A stretch of DNA of 9,768 nt from Oscillospiraceae bacterium (GCA_016295225.1 JAEDLP010000069.1:1-9768), one strand, 5' to 3'. Positions 1 to 7,173 are shown, numbered from the stretch's first letter. A program made the numbers and translations. The notes: generated by a model from the letters alone, not told the origin.

Positions 1-1349
1 GCGGCTGCGCCGGAGATCATCTCGGTAAAGGTGGGATGGGGATGAATGACCGCGTGGAGGCCCTCGGCGGTGATGCCCTTCTGGACAGCCAGAGCCAGCT
101 CGCCGATCATGTCGGTGGCCCGGGGGCAGACCAGCTGCGCGCCCAGGATGCGGCCGTTGGCGCTGTCGGTGACCAGCTTCACGTAACCGCTGTCGGTGTT
201 CTCGATGAGGCACTTGCCGTTGGCGCCGGTCAGGAACTTCACGGCCTTGGGGGTAAATCCGGCGGCCTTGGCCTGATCCTCGGTCATGCCCACGGCGGCG
301 ATCTCAGGATTGGTGTAGACGCAGCTGGGAACCACGGACATATCGATGGGGGGTTCCTTGCCGGCGATGACAGCCACGGCGTTGGCCCCCTGGGCCTCGG
401 CCACGTGGGCCAGCTGGATGTTCTTTGCCTTGGCGTCGCCGATGACGTAGACGTTGGGGATGCTGGTGCGGCCCACTTCGTCGCCCACGATGGCGTTCTT
501 GAACATCTCGATCTCCACGCCTTCAGCGAAGAGGCCGTCCACGTTGGCGCAGCGGCCGGCGGCGGCCAGGACGCCCTCGGCGGTGACCACGGTCTCCTTG
601 CCCTTCTTGTCCAGGTAGGTGACAGTCATGCTGCCGGGGGTGCCTTCGATCTTCTGGACCATGGCCTTGGCCTCCACCTTGCAGCCCCGCTTCTTCAGCA
701 TCATGGTCAGACGCTGGGCGATCTCCTTGTCCATGACGGGCAGGATGTGGTCGGCGGCCTCCAGGACGGTGACCTCACAGCCCAGAGCCCGGTAGATGGA
801 GGCGCACTCCACGCCTACCACGCCGCCGCCGATGATGATGAGGGACCGGAACATCTTGCCCTCGCCCTCCAGGATATCGCGGCTGTTGTAGACGCCCTCC
901 TCCCGGATGCCGGGGATGGGGGGATAGGCCACCTTGGAGCCGGTGGCGATGATGATGTCCTTGACCTCATAGGTCTCGCCGCCGCAGGTGACCACGCCGG
1001 GACCGGCGATCTGGGCCTGGCCATAGACCACCTGGATCTTGCCGGCCTTCATGAGCTTCTCCACGCCCTTGCGGAGTTCCTCCACCACCTGGGCCTTCCG
1101 GGCGTGCATGGCGGCAAAGTCATAGGTGACTTCACCGGTCTTGATGCCCAGGCTCTCGGCGTGGAGCATGCTCTCATAGGCCTCCGCGCTGTGGATCAGG
1201 GCCTTGGTGGGCATGCAGCCCCGGTTCAGGCAGGTGCCGCCCAGGTCTTCCTTCTCGAACAGGACCACCTGCATGCCCAGCTTGGCGGCCTTTTCCGCCG
1301 CGTTGTAGCCGCCGGGGCCGCCGCCGATAATAGCAATGTCAAAATTCAT
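1..1349 (-). CDS. lpdA: Dihydrolipoyl dehydrogenase (glycine cleavage L protein), C-terminus cut by window edge
   Basis: FAD-dependent disulfide oxidoreductase that reoxidises the dihydrolipoyl arm of GcvH with NAD+; it can also serve 2-oxoacid dehydrogenases. I translated 449 residues from the ATG at 1349. Seen: FAD-binding GGGPGGY at residues 9-15, redox-active cysteines C40 and C45 in GGTCLNRGCMPTKA (37-50), ATGS at 135-138, NAD-binding GGGVVGVE at 174-181, second FAD site GDA at 304-306, and the dimer-interface catalytic HPHPTFTE with H438 and E443. The frame is open to base 1; judging from the family only about 15-20 residues are missing. The start is supported by AAGAGGAA a few bases upstream. 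It is the last visible gene of the gcv operon, 127 bases after lplA. The active-site loop (NRGCMPTK rather than the usual NVGCIPSK) is a variant with all catalytic residues kept. Family assignment is secure; its use by the glycine cleavage system is inferred from context. Confidence 0.95.
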   Translation of the reverse strand, partial: MNFDIAIIGGGPGGYNAAEKAAKLGMQVVLFEKEDLGGTCLNRGCMPTKALIHSAEAYESMLHAESLGIKTGEVTYDFAAMHARKAQVVEELRKGVEKLMKAGKIQVVYGQAQIAGPGVVTCGGETYEVKDIIIATGSKVAYPPIPGIREEGVYNSRDILEGEGKMFRSLIIIGGGVVGVECASIYRALGCEVTVLEAADHILPVMDKEIAQRLTMMLKKRGCKVEAKAMVQKIEGTPGSMTVTYLDKKGKETVVTAEGVLAAAGRCANVDGLFAEGVEIEMFKNAIVGDEVGRTSIPNVYVIGDAKAKNIQLAHVAEAQGANAVAVIAGKEPPIDMSVVPSCVYTNPEIAAVGMTEDQAKAAGFTPKAVKFLTGANGKCLIENTDSGYVKLVTDSANGRILGAQLVCPRATDMIGELALAVQKGITAEGLHAVIHPHPTFTEMISGAA

Positions 1350-1370
1350 ACGTTCCTCTTTTCTTTTCAG

Positions 1371-1405
1371 CGTGTCAAAACCGGCTTTGCCTGGGTTTTG
1401 ACACG
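1371..1405 (-). repeat. Inverted repeat just upstream of lpdA ribosome binding site
   Basis: Arms at 1371-1382 and 1394-1405 are perfectly complementary over 12 bp (CGTGTCAAAACC and its complement). The 11-base loop contains a further GGC/GCC pairing. On the coding (minus) strand it is followed by CTGAAAAGAAAAGAGG, so it has no U-tract and is not an ordinary terminator. It sits about 20 bases before the lpdA start. It could be an mRNA processing or stability hairpin, a translation-modulating structure, or a protein operator; the sequence alone does not decide. Confidence 0.7.
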
Positions 1406-1419
1406 AGGGATTTTCAGGC

Positions 1420-1437
1420 CGCTGCCTGCGGGCAGCG
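1420..1437 (-). repeat. Short GC-rich hairpin in the lplA-lpdA gap
   Basis: A 7-bp stem (CGCTGCC, 1420-1426, with 1431-1437) encloses a 4-base loop. It lies in the 127-base gap between lplA and lpdA, upstream (in reading direction) of the larger inverted repeat at 1371-1405. There is no U-tract on the minus strand. It may be part of a structured intercistronic region; a function is not evident. Confidence 0.5.
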
Positions 1438-1476
1438 AACTCTGTGAGACCTTTTTATCCGTCTCTATCTTCTTTG

Positions 1477-2457
1477 TCAGACTCCCAAAAGGGCCAGAAT
1501 GCTCTCCACCGCTTCCCCGGTGCTGTCCGGGTCGGCGATGAGCTTGTCCCGCAGAGGGCCTGCCTCCAGAGGACAGCCCCGGAGCAGGCCGGGGACCCGG
1601 CTCAGGAAATCCGCTTCCAGTCCATCGGACCAGAGGGCGGCCTCGGTGATGATCCCATCCGCCTGGGAGTAGTCCAGCCGCAGGATGCCCCAGTCGAACC
1701 GGGCCTCCCGGCTCACCTCCAGGGGGCGGCTGTCGCCATAGATCCAGGCGGGATCGGAGAACCGGGCCTGGCCCCGGGCGATGGCCTCCTGGTCCAGATC
1801 CTCATAGCGGAGCTCGGTGACGGGCAGTCCGTAGACCGACCCGAAGGCCTCCACCAGGGCCTGGTTCAGCCGGGAGATGGTCAGGTCGGGCAGATAGTCC
1901 CGCAGATTGGCCACCCGGGATCGCACCGACTTGACCCCCTTGGCCTGGAGCTTTAAGGGGGATACGTTCAGGTATTTTTCCAGGGGGGCCATGTCCACGT
2001 CCACCATGATGGTACCGTGGTGATAGCACTGGTCGCCCGTCCGGTAATAAGCATGCCCGGAGAATTTCTGACCATCCACGGTCAGGTCGTTTCGGCCGTT
2101 TTTCTCGGCCCGGAGGCCCACCAGCTGGACAGCCCGGAGGATGACCTCGGTCTGTCTGGCCACGTCGTAGTCCTCCTGGGTCACCAGGAAGGTGAAGTTC
2201 AGGTTGCCCAGGTCGTGGTAGACGGCTCCTCCGCCGGACAGGCGGCGGACCAGATGGCCGCCGTCCCCCTCCAGGGTCTGGATGCGGCACTCATTCTCCG
2301 CGTTCTGGTTGCGGCCGATGACCACCGTCCGCTGGTTCTGCCACAGGTACAGGATGCACTGGCCGGGCTTTACCGTTTTCAGCAGGTACTCCTCCAGAGC
2401 CAGGTTATGCCGGGGATCGTTCTCCCGGGAGTAGATCACAAATAAAGAACGAATCAC
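1477..2457 (-). CDS. lplA: Lipoate-protein ligase A
   Basis: Activates free lipoate (or octanoate) with ATP to lipoyl-AMP and transfers it to the acceptor lysine of lipoyl domains; the obvious acceptor here is GcvH, encoded three genes upstream. With the GTG start at 2457 the protein has 326 residues, close to bacterial LplA/LplJ enzymes. Seen: NLALEEYLL near the N-terminus (18-26), the lipoate-binding RRLSGGGAVYHDLGNLNF (71-88), GRNDLTVDGQKFSGHA (121-136) with the likely catalytic K131, and HHGTIMVDVD (146-155). The C-terminal part (from about 240) matches the small accessory domain of bacterial ligases. The GTG start is chosen because GAAGAGG lies 6 bases before it and the following residues (IRSLFVIYS) align with family N-termini; an in-frame TTG at 2481 would add eight lysine-rich residues and has no good ribosome binding site. 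It follows gcvPB after 84 bases that contain a strong hairpin. Confidence 0.95.
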   Translation of the reverse strand: MIRSLFVIYSRENDPRHNLALEEYLLKTVKPGQCILYLWQNQRTVVIGRNQNAENECRIQTLEGDGGHLVRRLSGGGAVYHDLGNLNFTFLVTQEDYDVARQTEVILRAVQLVGLRAEKNGRNDLTVDGQKFSGHAYYRTGDQCYHHGTIMVDVDMAPLEKYLNVSPLKLQAKGVKSVRSRVANLRDYLPDLTISRLNQALVEAFGSVYGLPVTELRYEDLDQEAIARGQARFSDPAWIYGDSRPLEVSREARFDWGILRLDYSQADGIITEAALWSDGLEADFLSRVPGLLRGCPLEAGPLRDKLIADPDSTGEAVESILALLGV

Positions 2458-2463
2458 GTGATA

Positions 2464-2470
2464 CCTCTTC
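2464..2470 (-). promoter_or_regulatory. Ribosome binding site that sets the lplA GTG start
   Basis: On the minus strand GAAGAGG is followed by six bases and then GTG at 2457. This favours the GTG over the upstream in-frame TTG at 2481, which this site would lie downstream of. Confidence 0.7.
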
Positions 2471-2482
2471 TTTTTATGCAAG

Positions 2483-2512
2483 TACCCCGGCGGCGTACAC
2501 GCCGCCGGGGTA
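2483..2512 (-). repeat. Strong 13-bp GC hairpin between gcvPB and lplA, no U-tract
   Basis: Arms TACCCCGGCGGCG (2483-2495) and its exact complement (2500-2512) enclose a 4-base loop. The hairpin lies 29 bases past the gcvPB stop and 25 bases before the lplA GTG start. On the minus strand it is followed by CTTGCATAAAAAGAAG, so the U-tract of an intrinsic terminator is missing. On the plus strand a run of six T comes only about 20 bases after the stem. Likely a stable intercistronic RNA structure that could protect the upstream gcv message from 3' decay or reduce read-through into lplA; this role is inference. Confidence 0.8.
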
Positions 2513-2541
2513 ACGGGTCAAGGCTTGGATTTTTTACGCAA

Positions 2542-3978
2542 TCAGGCGTCGAAGTCGTAGCGCACGATGGGAGAACGGGCGGCAGTGACCTCGTCGGGAC
2601 GGCTGATGGCGCAGTCGTGGGGGGCGTTGTGCAGGCTCTCGGGATCGGCCTTGGCCTCCTCCATGATCTTCAGGAAGACTTCCGCAGCAGCGTCCAGGGT
2701 CTCGGGGCTCTCGGTCTCGGTGGGCTCCACCATGAGAGCTTCGTGGACGATGAGGGGGAAGTACATCGTGGGGGGATGCATGCCGAAGTCCAGCAGGCGC
2801 TTGGCCACGTCCATGGCGGTGACGCCCAGGTCGTGGGCGGTGCGCTCCAGGGACATGACGAACTCGTGCATGCACAGGCCGTCGCAGGACATGTCATAGA
2901 CGCCTTCCAGCTTCTTCATCAGGTAGTTGGCGTTCAGAACCGCGCCGGCGGAGGCCTCGGGGATCCCCTCCTTGCCCAGGGTCAGCACGTAGGTCAGGGC
3001 GCGGATCACCACCAGGAAGTTGCCGTAGAAGCTCCGGACCCGGCCCATGGAGGCCTCAGGGGTGCTGAAGGCATAGCCGGATTCGGTCTTTGCCACCCGG
3101 GGCGTGGGCAGGAAGGCTTCCAGGAAGGACTTGCAGCCCACGGGGCCGCTGCCGGGACCGCCGCCGCCGTGGGGGGTGGAGAAGGTCTTATGCAGGTTGA
3201 TGTGGACGCAGTCGAAGCCCATGTCGCCGGGGCGGACATGGCCCATGACGGCGTTCAGGTTGGCGCCGTCGTAGTAGCACAGGCCGCCGGCATCGTGGAC
3301 GATCTTGGTGATCTCCAGGATGTTGGGGTCGAAGAGGCCCACGGTGTTGGGGTTGGTCAGCATCAGGCCGGCGGTGTCGGGGCCGACGGCTGCCCGCAGC
3401 GCGTCCAGATCCACGCCGCCCTCGGGGTTGGAGGGGATGGAAACCACCTTGAAGCCGGCCATGGTGGCGGATGCGGGGTTGGTACCATGGGCGGAGTCAG
3501 GGACGATGATCTTGGTCCGGGCGGTGTCGCCGCGGGACAGATGATAGTTACGGATGAGCAGCAGGCCGGTGTACTCGCCGTGGGCGCCGGCTGCGGGCTG
3601 GAAGGTCATGCCGTCCATGCCGGTGATCTCGCACAGCAGCTTCTCTGCGGTGTAGATGGCTTCCAGGCAGCCCTGGGCAGTCTCAACAGGCTGCAGGGGG
3701 TGAATCTGGGTGAAGCCGGGCAGCGCAGCCATCTCCTCGTTGACGCGAGGATTGTACTTCATGGTGCAGGAGCCCAGGGGGTAGAACCCGTCGTTCACGC
3801 CGTGGGTCTGCTTGGCCAGCTCGGTGTAGTGGCGGCCCAGGTCGATCTCGGAGATCTCGGGCAGGCGGGGGGCCGCGCCGCGCAGCAGGCTGGCGTCAAA
3901 GGATGCGGCAGGCACGTCGCAGGGGGGCAGCAGATCCGCGCCCCGGCCGGGACAGCTCCGTTCAAACAGCAGTTTCAT
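2542..3978 (-). CDS. gcvPB: Glycine decarboxylase P protein, subunit 2 (PLP-binding)
   Basis: C-terminal half of the split P protein. With GcvPA it decarboxylates glycine on pyridoxal phosphate and passes the aminomethyl group to the lipoyl arm of GcvH. The protein has 478 residues, near the usual length for the split form. Seen: GVNDGFYPLGSCTMKYNP (60-77), TFQPAAGAHGEYTGLL (125-140), DSAHGTNPASA (161-171), YYDGANLNA (235-243), and HINLHKTFSTPHGGGGPG (259-276), where K264 is the PLP Schiff-base lysine. The ATG at 3978 overlaps the gcvPA TAA by one base (TAATG), which suggests translational coupling. GGGGAGG lies about 10 bases before this ATG; an in-frame GTG at 3987 is too close to that site. 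The gene ends at a TGA 84 bases before lplA. No damaged motifs were seen. Confidence 0.97.
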   Translation of the reverse strand: MKLLFERSCPGRGADLLPPCDVPAASFDASLLRGAAPRLPEISEIDLGRHYTELAKQTHGVNDGFYPLGSCTMKYNPRVNEEMAALPGFTQIHPLQPVETAQGCLEAIYTAEKLLCEITGMDGMTFQPAAGAHGEYTGLLLIRNYHLSRGDTARTKIIVPDSAHGTNPASATMAGFKVVSIPSNPEGGVDLDALRAAVGPDTAGLMLTNPNTVGLFDPNILEITKIVHDAGGLCYYDGANLNAVMGHVRPGDMGFDCVHINLHKTFSTPHGGGGPGSGPVGCKSFLEAFLPTPRVAKTESGYAFSTPEASMGRVRSFYGNFLVVIRALTYVLTLGKEGIPEASAGAVLNANYLMKKLEGVYDMSCDGLCMHEFVMSLERTAHDLGVTAMDVAKRLLDFGMHPPTMYFPLIVHEALMVEPTETESPETLDAAAEVFLKIMEEAKADPESLHNAPHDCAISRPDEVTAARSPIVRYDFDA

Positions 3979-5288
3979 TATGCGCACACCTCCCCAAGAA
4001 TAGCCACCAGGCTGTCGATGTCACTGCGGCTGTTCAGCTCGGTGCAGCACCACAGGATGCCGCCGTCCACAGGCAGGCCACCCAGGATGCCCCGCTCCTC
4101 CAGAGCGGCGCAGATCTTCTCGGGGGCCACGGGACAGTCGGTCAGGAACTCGTGGAAGAAGGGCTTGTCGGCCCGCAGCTTGAAGCCGATCTTCTCCAGC
4201 TCAGCGGCCAGATAGTGGGCGTGAGCGGCGGAGCTTTCGGCTGCCTGGCGCAGGCCCTTGGGGCCCACGGCGGCCAGATAGACCGAGGCGGTCATGGCGC
4301 ACAGGGCCTCGTTGGAGCAGATGTTGGAAGAGGCCTTCTCCCGGCGGATGTGCTGCTCGCGGGCCTGGAGGGTCAGGACGAAGGCACGGCGGCCGTCGTG
4401 ATCGGTGGTCTGACCCACGATGCGGCCGGGCAGCTTACGGATCATGGCCTGCTTACAGGTCATAATGCCCAGGTAGGGGCCGCCGAAGCCCAGGGGCATG
4501 CCCAGAGGCTGGCCTTCGGCCACGCAGATGTCTGCGCCGTATTCGCCGGGGGTCTTCAGCAGGCCCATGGCGATGGGGTTGGTGCTCATGATGACCTTGG
4601 CGCCCACCTCATGGGTGGCGGCCACCACAGCGTCCATGTCCTCGATCACGCCATAGTAGTTGGGGCTCTGGACGAGAACGGCAGCGGTCTCCTTGGTCAG
4701 GGCGGCCTTCAGGGCCTCCAGGTCGGTGGAGCAGTTGTCGGCGGGGATGACCACCACGGGCACGTCGCGGCTCTCGCAGTAGGTCTTGATGACAGCGATG
4801 GTCTGGGGATCGACGGTGCCGGAGATCACGGCGGTGGCCCGCTTTCTCTCCTGGCACATGAAGACGGCCTCGGCGGCGGCGGTGGCCCCGTCGTAGACGG
4901 AGGCGTTGGACACGTCCATGCCGGTCAGCTCGCACATCTGGGTCTGATACTCAAAGATAGACTGGAGCACGCCCTGGCTGATCTCAGCCTGATAGGGGGT
5001 GTAGGCAGTCAGGAACTCCTCCTTGGAGGTGACGGTCTTCACGATGGAGGGGATATAGTGGCGGTATGCGCCGGCCCCCCGGAAGATGCTGCGGAACTGC
5101 CGGTTGCCATCGGCCATGGCGGAGACCTTCTGGGCCACTTCCAGCTCGCTCATGCCCTCGGGCAGGTCCAGGTTCTTCACCCGGGCCTCCTCCGGCACGA
5201 TGTCGTAGAGCTGGTCCATAGAGGTCAGACCGATGGTTTCCAGCATGCGCTGCCGCTCTTCCCGGGTGGCGGGAATGTAGCTGCCCAT
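3978..5288 (-). CDS. gcvPA: Glycine decarboxylase P protein, subunit 1
   Basis: N-terminal half of the split P protein, structurally a PLP-fold subunit without the PLP lysine; it partners GcvPB. The protein has 436 residues, typical for the family. Seen: RGAGAYRHYIPSIVK (70-84), YTPYQAEISQGVLQSIFEYQ (96-115), and CELTGMDVSNASVYDGATA (119-137), the standard N-terminal block of GcvPA. The start ATG (5288) lies two bases after the gcvH TAA, and the ribosome binding site GAGGAGG sits inside the end of gcvH, so the two genes are tightly coupled. Split gcvPA/gcvPB genes are usual in Firmicutes and some other deep-branching bacteria; most proteobacteria and eukaryotes have a fused protein. Confidence 0.97.
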   Translation of the reverse strand: MGSYIPATREERQRMLETIGLTSMDQLYDIVPEEARVKNLDLPEGMSELEVAQKVSAMADGNRQFRSIFRGAGAYRHYIPSIVKTVTSKEEFLTAYTPYQAEISQGVLQSIFEYQTQMCELTGMDVSNASVYDGATAAAEAVFMCQERKRATAVISGTVDPQTIAVIKTYCESRDVPVVVIPADNCSTDLEALKAALTKETAAVLVQSPNYYGVIEDMDAVVAATHEVGAKVIMSTNPIAMGLLKTPGEYGADICVAEGQPLGMPLGFGGPYLGIMTCKQAMIRKLPGRIVGQTTDHDGRRAFVLTLQAREQHIRREKASSNICSNEALCAMTASVYLAAVGPKGLRQAAESSAAHAHYLAAELEKIGFKLRADKPFFHEFLTDCPVAPEKICAALEERGILGGLPVDGGILWCCTELNSRSDIDSLVAILGEVCA

Positions 5289-5290
5289 AC

Positions 5291-5674
5291 TTATGCCTCC
5301 TCAGCTGCCACGACTGCCTCGTAGCCCTCTGCGTCCAGCAGCTCCTCGGTGTCGGTGACGTTCTCGACCTTGATCAGCCATGCCTCATAGGGGGCCTCGT
5401 TGACCTGAGCGGGATCGTCCAGCAGCTCCTCGTTGACAGCGCAGACGGTGCCGGTGACGGGGGAGAACACGTCGGAGACGGCCTTGACGGATTCCACGTC
5501 GGAGAAGGACTCGCCGGCGGTGACCTCGTCGCCTTCCTCGGGCAGGTTGATGAACACGATGTCGCCCAGAGCGTTCTGTGCGTAGTCGGTCAGGCCGATG
5601 GTGAAGACGCCGTCCTCTTCCTTCACCCACTCGTGGGACTTGGAATACTTCAGTTCAGCAGGGATGTTAGACAT
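5291..5674 (-). CDS. gcvH: Glycine cleavage system H protein (lipoyl carrier)
   Basis: Small acidic carrier whose lipoyl-lysine shuttles the aminomethyl group from P protein to T protein and is then reoxidised by the L protein. The protein has 127 residues, standard length. Seen: KYSKSHEWV (9-17), IGLTDYAQNALGDIVFINLP (26-45), and the lipoylation site VESVKAVSDV (60-69) with K64 as the modified residue, then PYEAWLIKV in the C-terminal part. The ATG at 5674 is chosen because TTGGAGGAA lies about 7 bases upstream; a TTG at 5689 would overlap that ribosome binding site. The 56-base gap to gcvT and two-base gap to gcvPA place it inside the operon. The C-terminal tail is rich in Glu and Ala. Confidence 0.97.
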   Translation of the reverse strand: MSNIPAELKYSKSHEWVKEEDGVFTIGLTDYAQNALGDIVFINLPEEGDEVTAGESFSDVESVKAVSDVFSPVTGTVCAVNEELLDDPAQVNEAPYEAWLIKVENVTDTEELLDAEGYEAVVAAEEA

Positions 5675-5730
5675 AATAGGTTCCTCCAAATATCATTATT
5701 TTATTTTACAAACGAATGGAATGGGGCAGA

Positions 5731-6822
5731 TCACTTGCCTCTGGTGTAGAAGGGCAGGGGGATGATCTCGCAGGCCACCCGGCGGCCGCGGACTTCCACT
5801 TCCACAGCGGTGCCCACTTCGGCGTGGCTTGCGTCCACCAGAGCCATGGCGATGGCCTTGCCCAGATAGGGGCAGTGGGTGCCGGAGGTGGTGACGCCGA
5901 TCTTCTCGTCGCCGATGAAGACGTCCTGGTGCTCACGGACGATGCCGCGGCCGGTGACGCCCAGGCCCACGCGGACCCGCTTGGGTGCGCCGGCGGCCAC
6001 CAGAGCGTCCTTGCCGATGAACTCGTCCTTGCCCATCTTCACGCCGAAGTCCAGGCCGGCCTCCAGGGGGGTGATGGTCTCGTCCATCTCGTGGCCGTAC
6101 AGGGGCATGGCGGCCTCCAGACGGAGGGTGTCGCGGGCGCCCAGGCCGCAGGGGATCAGGCCGAACTCCTCGCCGGCTTCCCGCAGGGTCTTCCACAGCT
6201 TCTCGGCGTCCTCCTTGGCGCAGTAGATTTCATAGCCCAGCTCGCCGGTGTAGCCGGTGCGGGAGATCATGGTCTTCACACCGTTGATGACGATGTTGGG
6301 CAGGGCGGTGTAGTAGCCCTTGGGGATCTGGTCCTCGGGCAGCAGCTTCTTCATAATGGCGGGAGCCTTGGGGCCCTGCAGAGCCACCTGGGCCACGGAG
6401 TCGGAGATGTCCTCGCACTTGGTGCCCTCCAGGACGTTCTTTGCCATGTGCTCGAAGTCCTTGTGGCGGTTGGATGCGTTGACCACGGCCAGGTAGGACT
6501 CCTCGCCGAACTTGTAGACCACCAGGTCGTCGATGGTGCCGCCCTCGGCGGTGCACATGACGCCATAGCGGACCTTGTTGATGGGCATGTCGGTGTAATC
6601 GTTGGTCAGCAGGTGGTTCAGGGTTGCCAGGGCAGTGGGGCCGGTGAACAGGATCTCACCCATGTGAGACACGTCGAACAGGCCGCATGCCTGACGGACA
6701 GCCATGTGCTCCTTGATGACGCCGGAACCCTCGTACTGGACGGGAAGCAGATAGCCGGCAAAGGGGACAATCTTGCCGCCTTCTTCCACATGGACGTCAT
6801 AGAGAGGGGTTTTCAGTTCCAT
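5731..6822 (-). CDS. gcvT: Glycine cleavage system T protein (aminomethyltransferase)
   Basis: Takes the aminomethyl group from GcvH, releases ammonia and makes 5,10-methylene-tetrahydrofolate. The protein has 363 residues, matching the bacterial family. Seen: CGLFDVSHMGEI (46-57), GGTIDDLVVYK (94-104), which holds the conserved catalytic aspartate (D98/D99), RTGYTGELGYEIY (188-200), and GLGARDTLRLEAAMPLYGHE (226-245), the folate-binding region. The C-terminal barrel has VTTSGTHCPYLGKAIAMA. The ATG at 6822 is preceded by AAAAGGAG at about 8 bases. First gene of the operon, directly after the tandem glycine riboswitch; expression should rise with glycine. Confidence 0.97.
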   Translation of the reverse strand: MELKTPLYDVHVEEGGKIVPFAGYLLPVQYEGSGVIKEHMAVRQACGLFDVSHMGEILFTGPTALATLNHLLTNDYTDMPINKVRYGVMCTAEGGTIDDLVVYKFGEESYLAVVNASNRHKDFEHMAKNVLEGTKCEDISDSVAQVALQGPKAPAIMKKLLPEDQIPKGYYTALPNIVINGVKTMISRTGYTGELGYEIYCAKEDAEKLWKTLREAGEEFGLIPCGLGARDTLRLEAAMPLYGHEMDETITPLEAGLDFGVKMGKDEFIGKDALVAAGAPKRVRVGLGVTGRGIVREHQDVFIGDEKIGVTTSGTHCPYLGKAIAMALVDASHAEVGTAVEVEVRGRRVACEIIPLPFYTRGK

Positions 6823-6926
6823 AATACTCGCTCCTTTTCATATCTGTCGCAATGTCGCAATATCGGTTAAAACAAAACAGAGACACAGTTCTTGCACCCA
6901 TGTCAAGTTCTGCGCCTCCGTAACCC

Positions 6927-6974
6927 ATACTAAATCCTGAAAAAACGCGCAGGCGTTCCATGAAGAATTAGTAT
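6927..6974 (-). promoter_or_regulatory. Putative expression platform of the glycine riboswitch (terminator-like hairpin)
   Basis: Directly after aptamer 2 a small hairpin, AACGC-CTGC-GCGTT (6957-6944), runs into six U (6945-6940), like a weak intrinsic terminator; two G-U pairs could extend it. It is enclosed by a second pairing, ATACTAA (6974-6968) with TTAGTAT (6933-6927). The gcvT ribosome binding site is more than 100 bases further on, so transcription control fits better than direct masking of the start. A known glycine ON switch would prevent termination when glycine binds. The exact switching pairs are inference. Confidence 0.5.
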
Positions 6975-6976
6975 TA

Positions 6977-7117
6977 ACCTGAAAGATTCTCCGCGTGGGG
7001 ATTGCCTCATCGGTGCGAGCACGCTCGCTCTCCGGAGTCTCGTCCAAAACCGGTCCTCTTTGCCTGAGAGTTTCCGCAGCCCCTTCGGCTCCGCTGCACG
7101 CGGTATCTCCCGGTTCC
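6977..7117 (-). ncRNA. Tandem glycine riboswitch (two aptamers) in the gcvT leader
   Basis: Read on the minus strand, two glycine-aptamer cores follow each other. Aptamer 1 (about 7115-7048): P1 arms AACCGG (7115-7110) and CCGGTT (7053-7048), then GGGAGA, CCGAAGGGG (about 7088-7080) and CTCTCAGGCAAAGAGGAC (7070-7053), all hallmark positions. Aptamer 2 (about 7045-6977): GGAGAG (7033-7028), a small hairpin GCGAG/CTCGC, ACCGATGAGG (7014-7005) and CTTTCAGGT (6985-6977). A four-base linker joins aptamer 1 to aptamer 2. Glycine riboswitches regulate gcv operons in many Firmicutes, usually as ON switches, and the next gene is gcvT. Aptamer 2 lacks an obvious P1 partner. Confidence 0.93.
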
Positions 7118-7149
7118 ATCATCCGAACTATATGGTATTGTCTCTGTCC

Positions 7150-7173
7150 GGCGTCCTTTCTATGCAGGACGCC
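7150..7173 (-). other. Leader hairpin between promoter and riboswitch
   Basis: An 8-bp perfect stem (AGGACGCC and its complement, 7150-7157 with 7166-7173) with an 8-base loop lies a few bases after the expected transcription start and about 33 bases before aptamer 1. It has no U-tract. It probably forms a 5' stabilising hairpin of the gcv mRNA; the role is inferred. Confidence 0.6.

Noticed and set aside
1420..1437. Terminator for lplA on the minus strand
   Set aside because: The hairpin is followed by GCCTGAAAATCCC, without a U-tract, so it does not support termination before lpdA.
36..1541. Long plus-strand open frame opposite lpdA, coding on paper for about 500 residues
   Set aside because: Rich in Gly, Ala, Asp, His and Leu with no family motif; it is the antisense of a GC-rich gene whose minus-strand translation has every Lpd motif.
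2483..2520. Bidirectional terminator between gcvPB and lplA
   Set aside because: No U-tract follows directly on either strand; the plus-strand T-run is about 20 bases away and there is no plus-strand gene to terminate.
2458..4215. Long plus-strand open frame opposite gcvPB
   Set aside because: Low-complexity Gly/Ala/Val/His composition from antisense of GC-biased codons; it crosses the gcvPB/gcvPA border, and no ribosome binding site or known domain is present.
3903..5324. Long plus-strand open frame opposite gcvPA
   Set aside because: Same antisense artefact; real protein motifs are all on the minus strand.
5716..6870. Long plus-strand open frame opposite gcvT
   Set aside because: Antisense artefact with repetitive Gly/His/Asp composition and no recognisable domain.
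6838..7122. Short minus-strand open frame across the riboswitch (94 residues)
   Set aside because: It lies entirely on the structured glycine riboswitch leader and has no ribosome binding site or family similarity.
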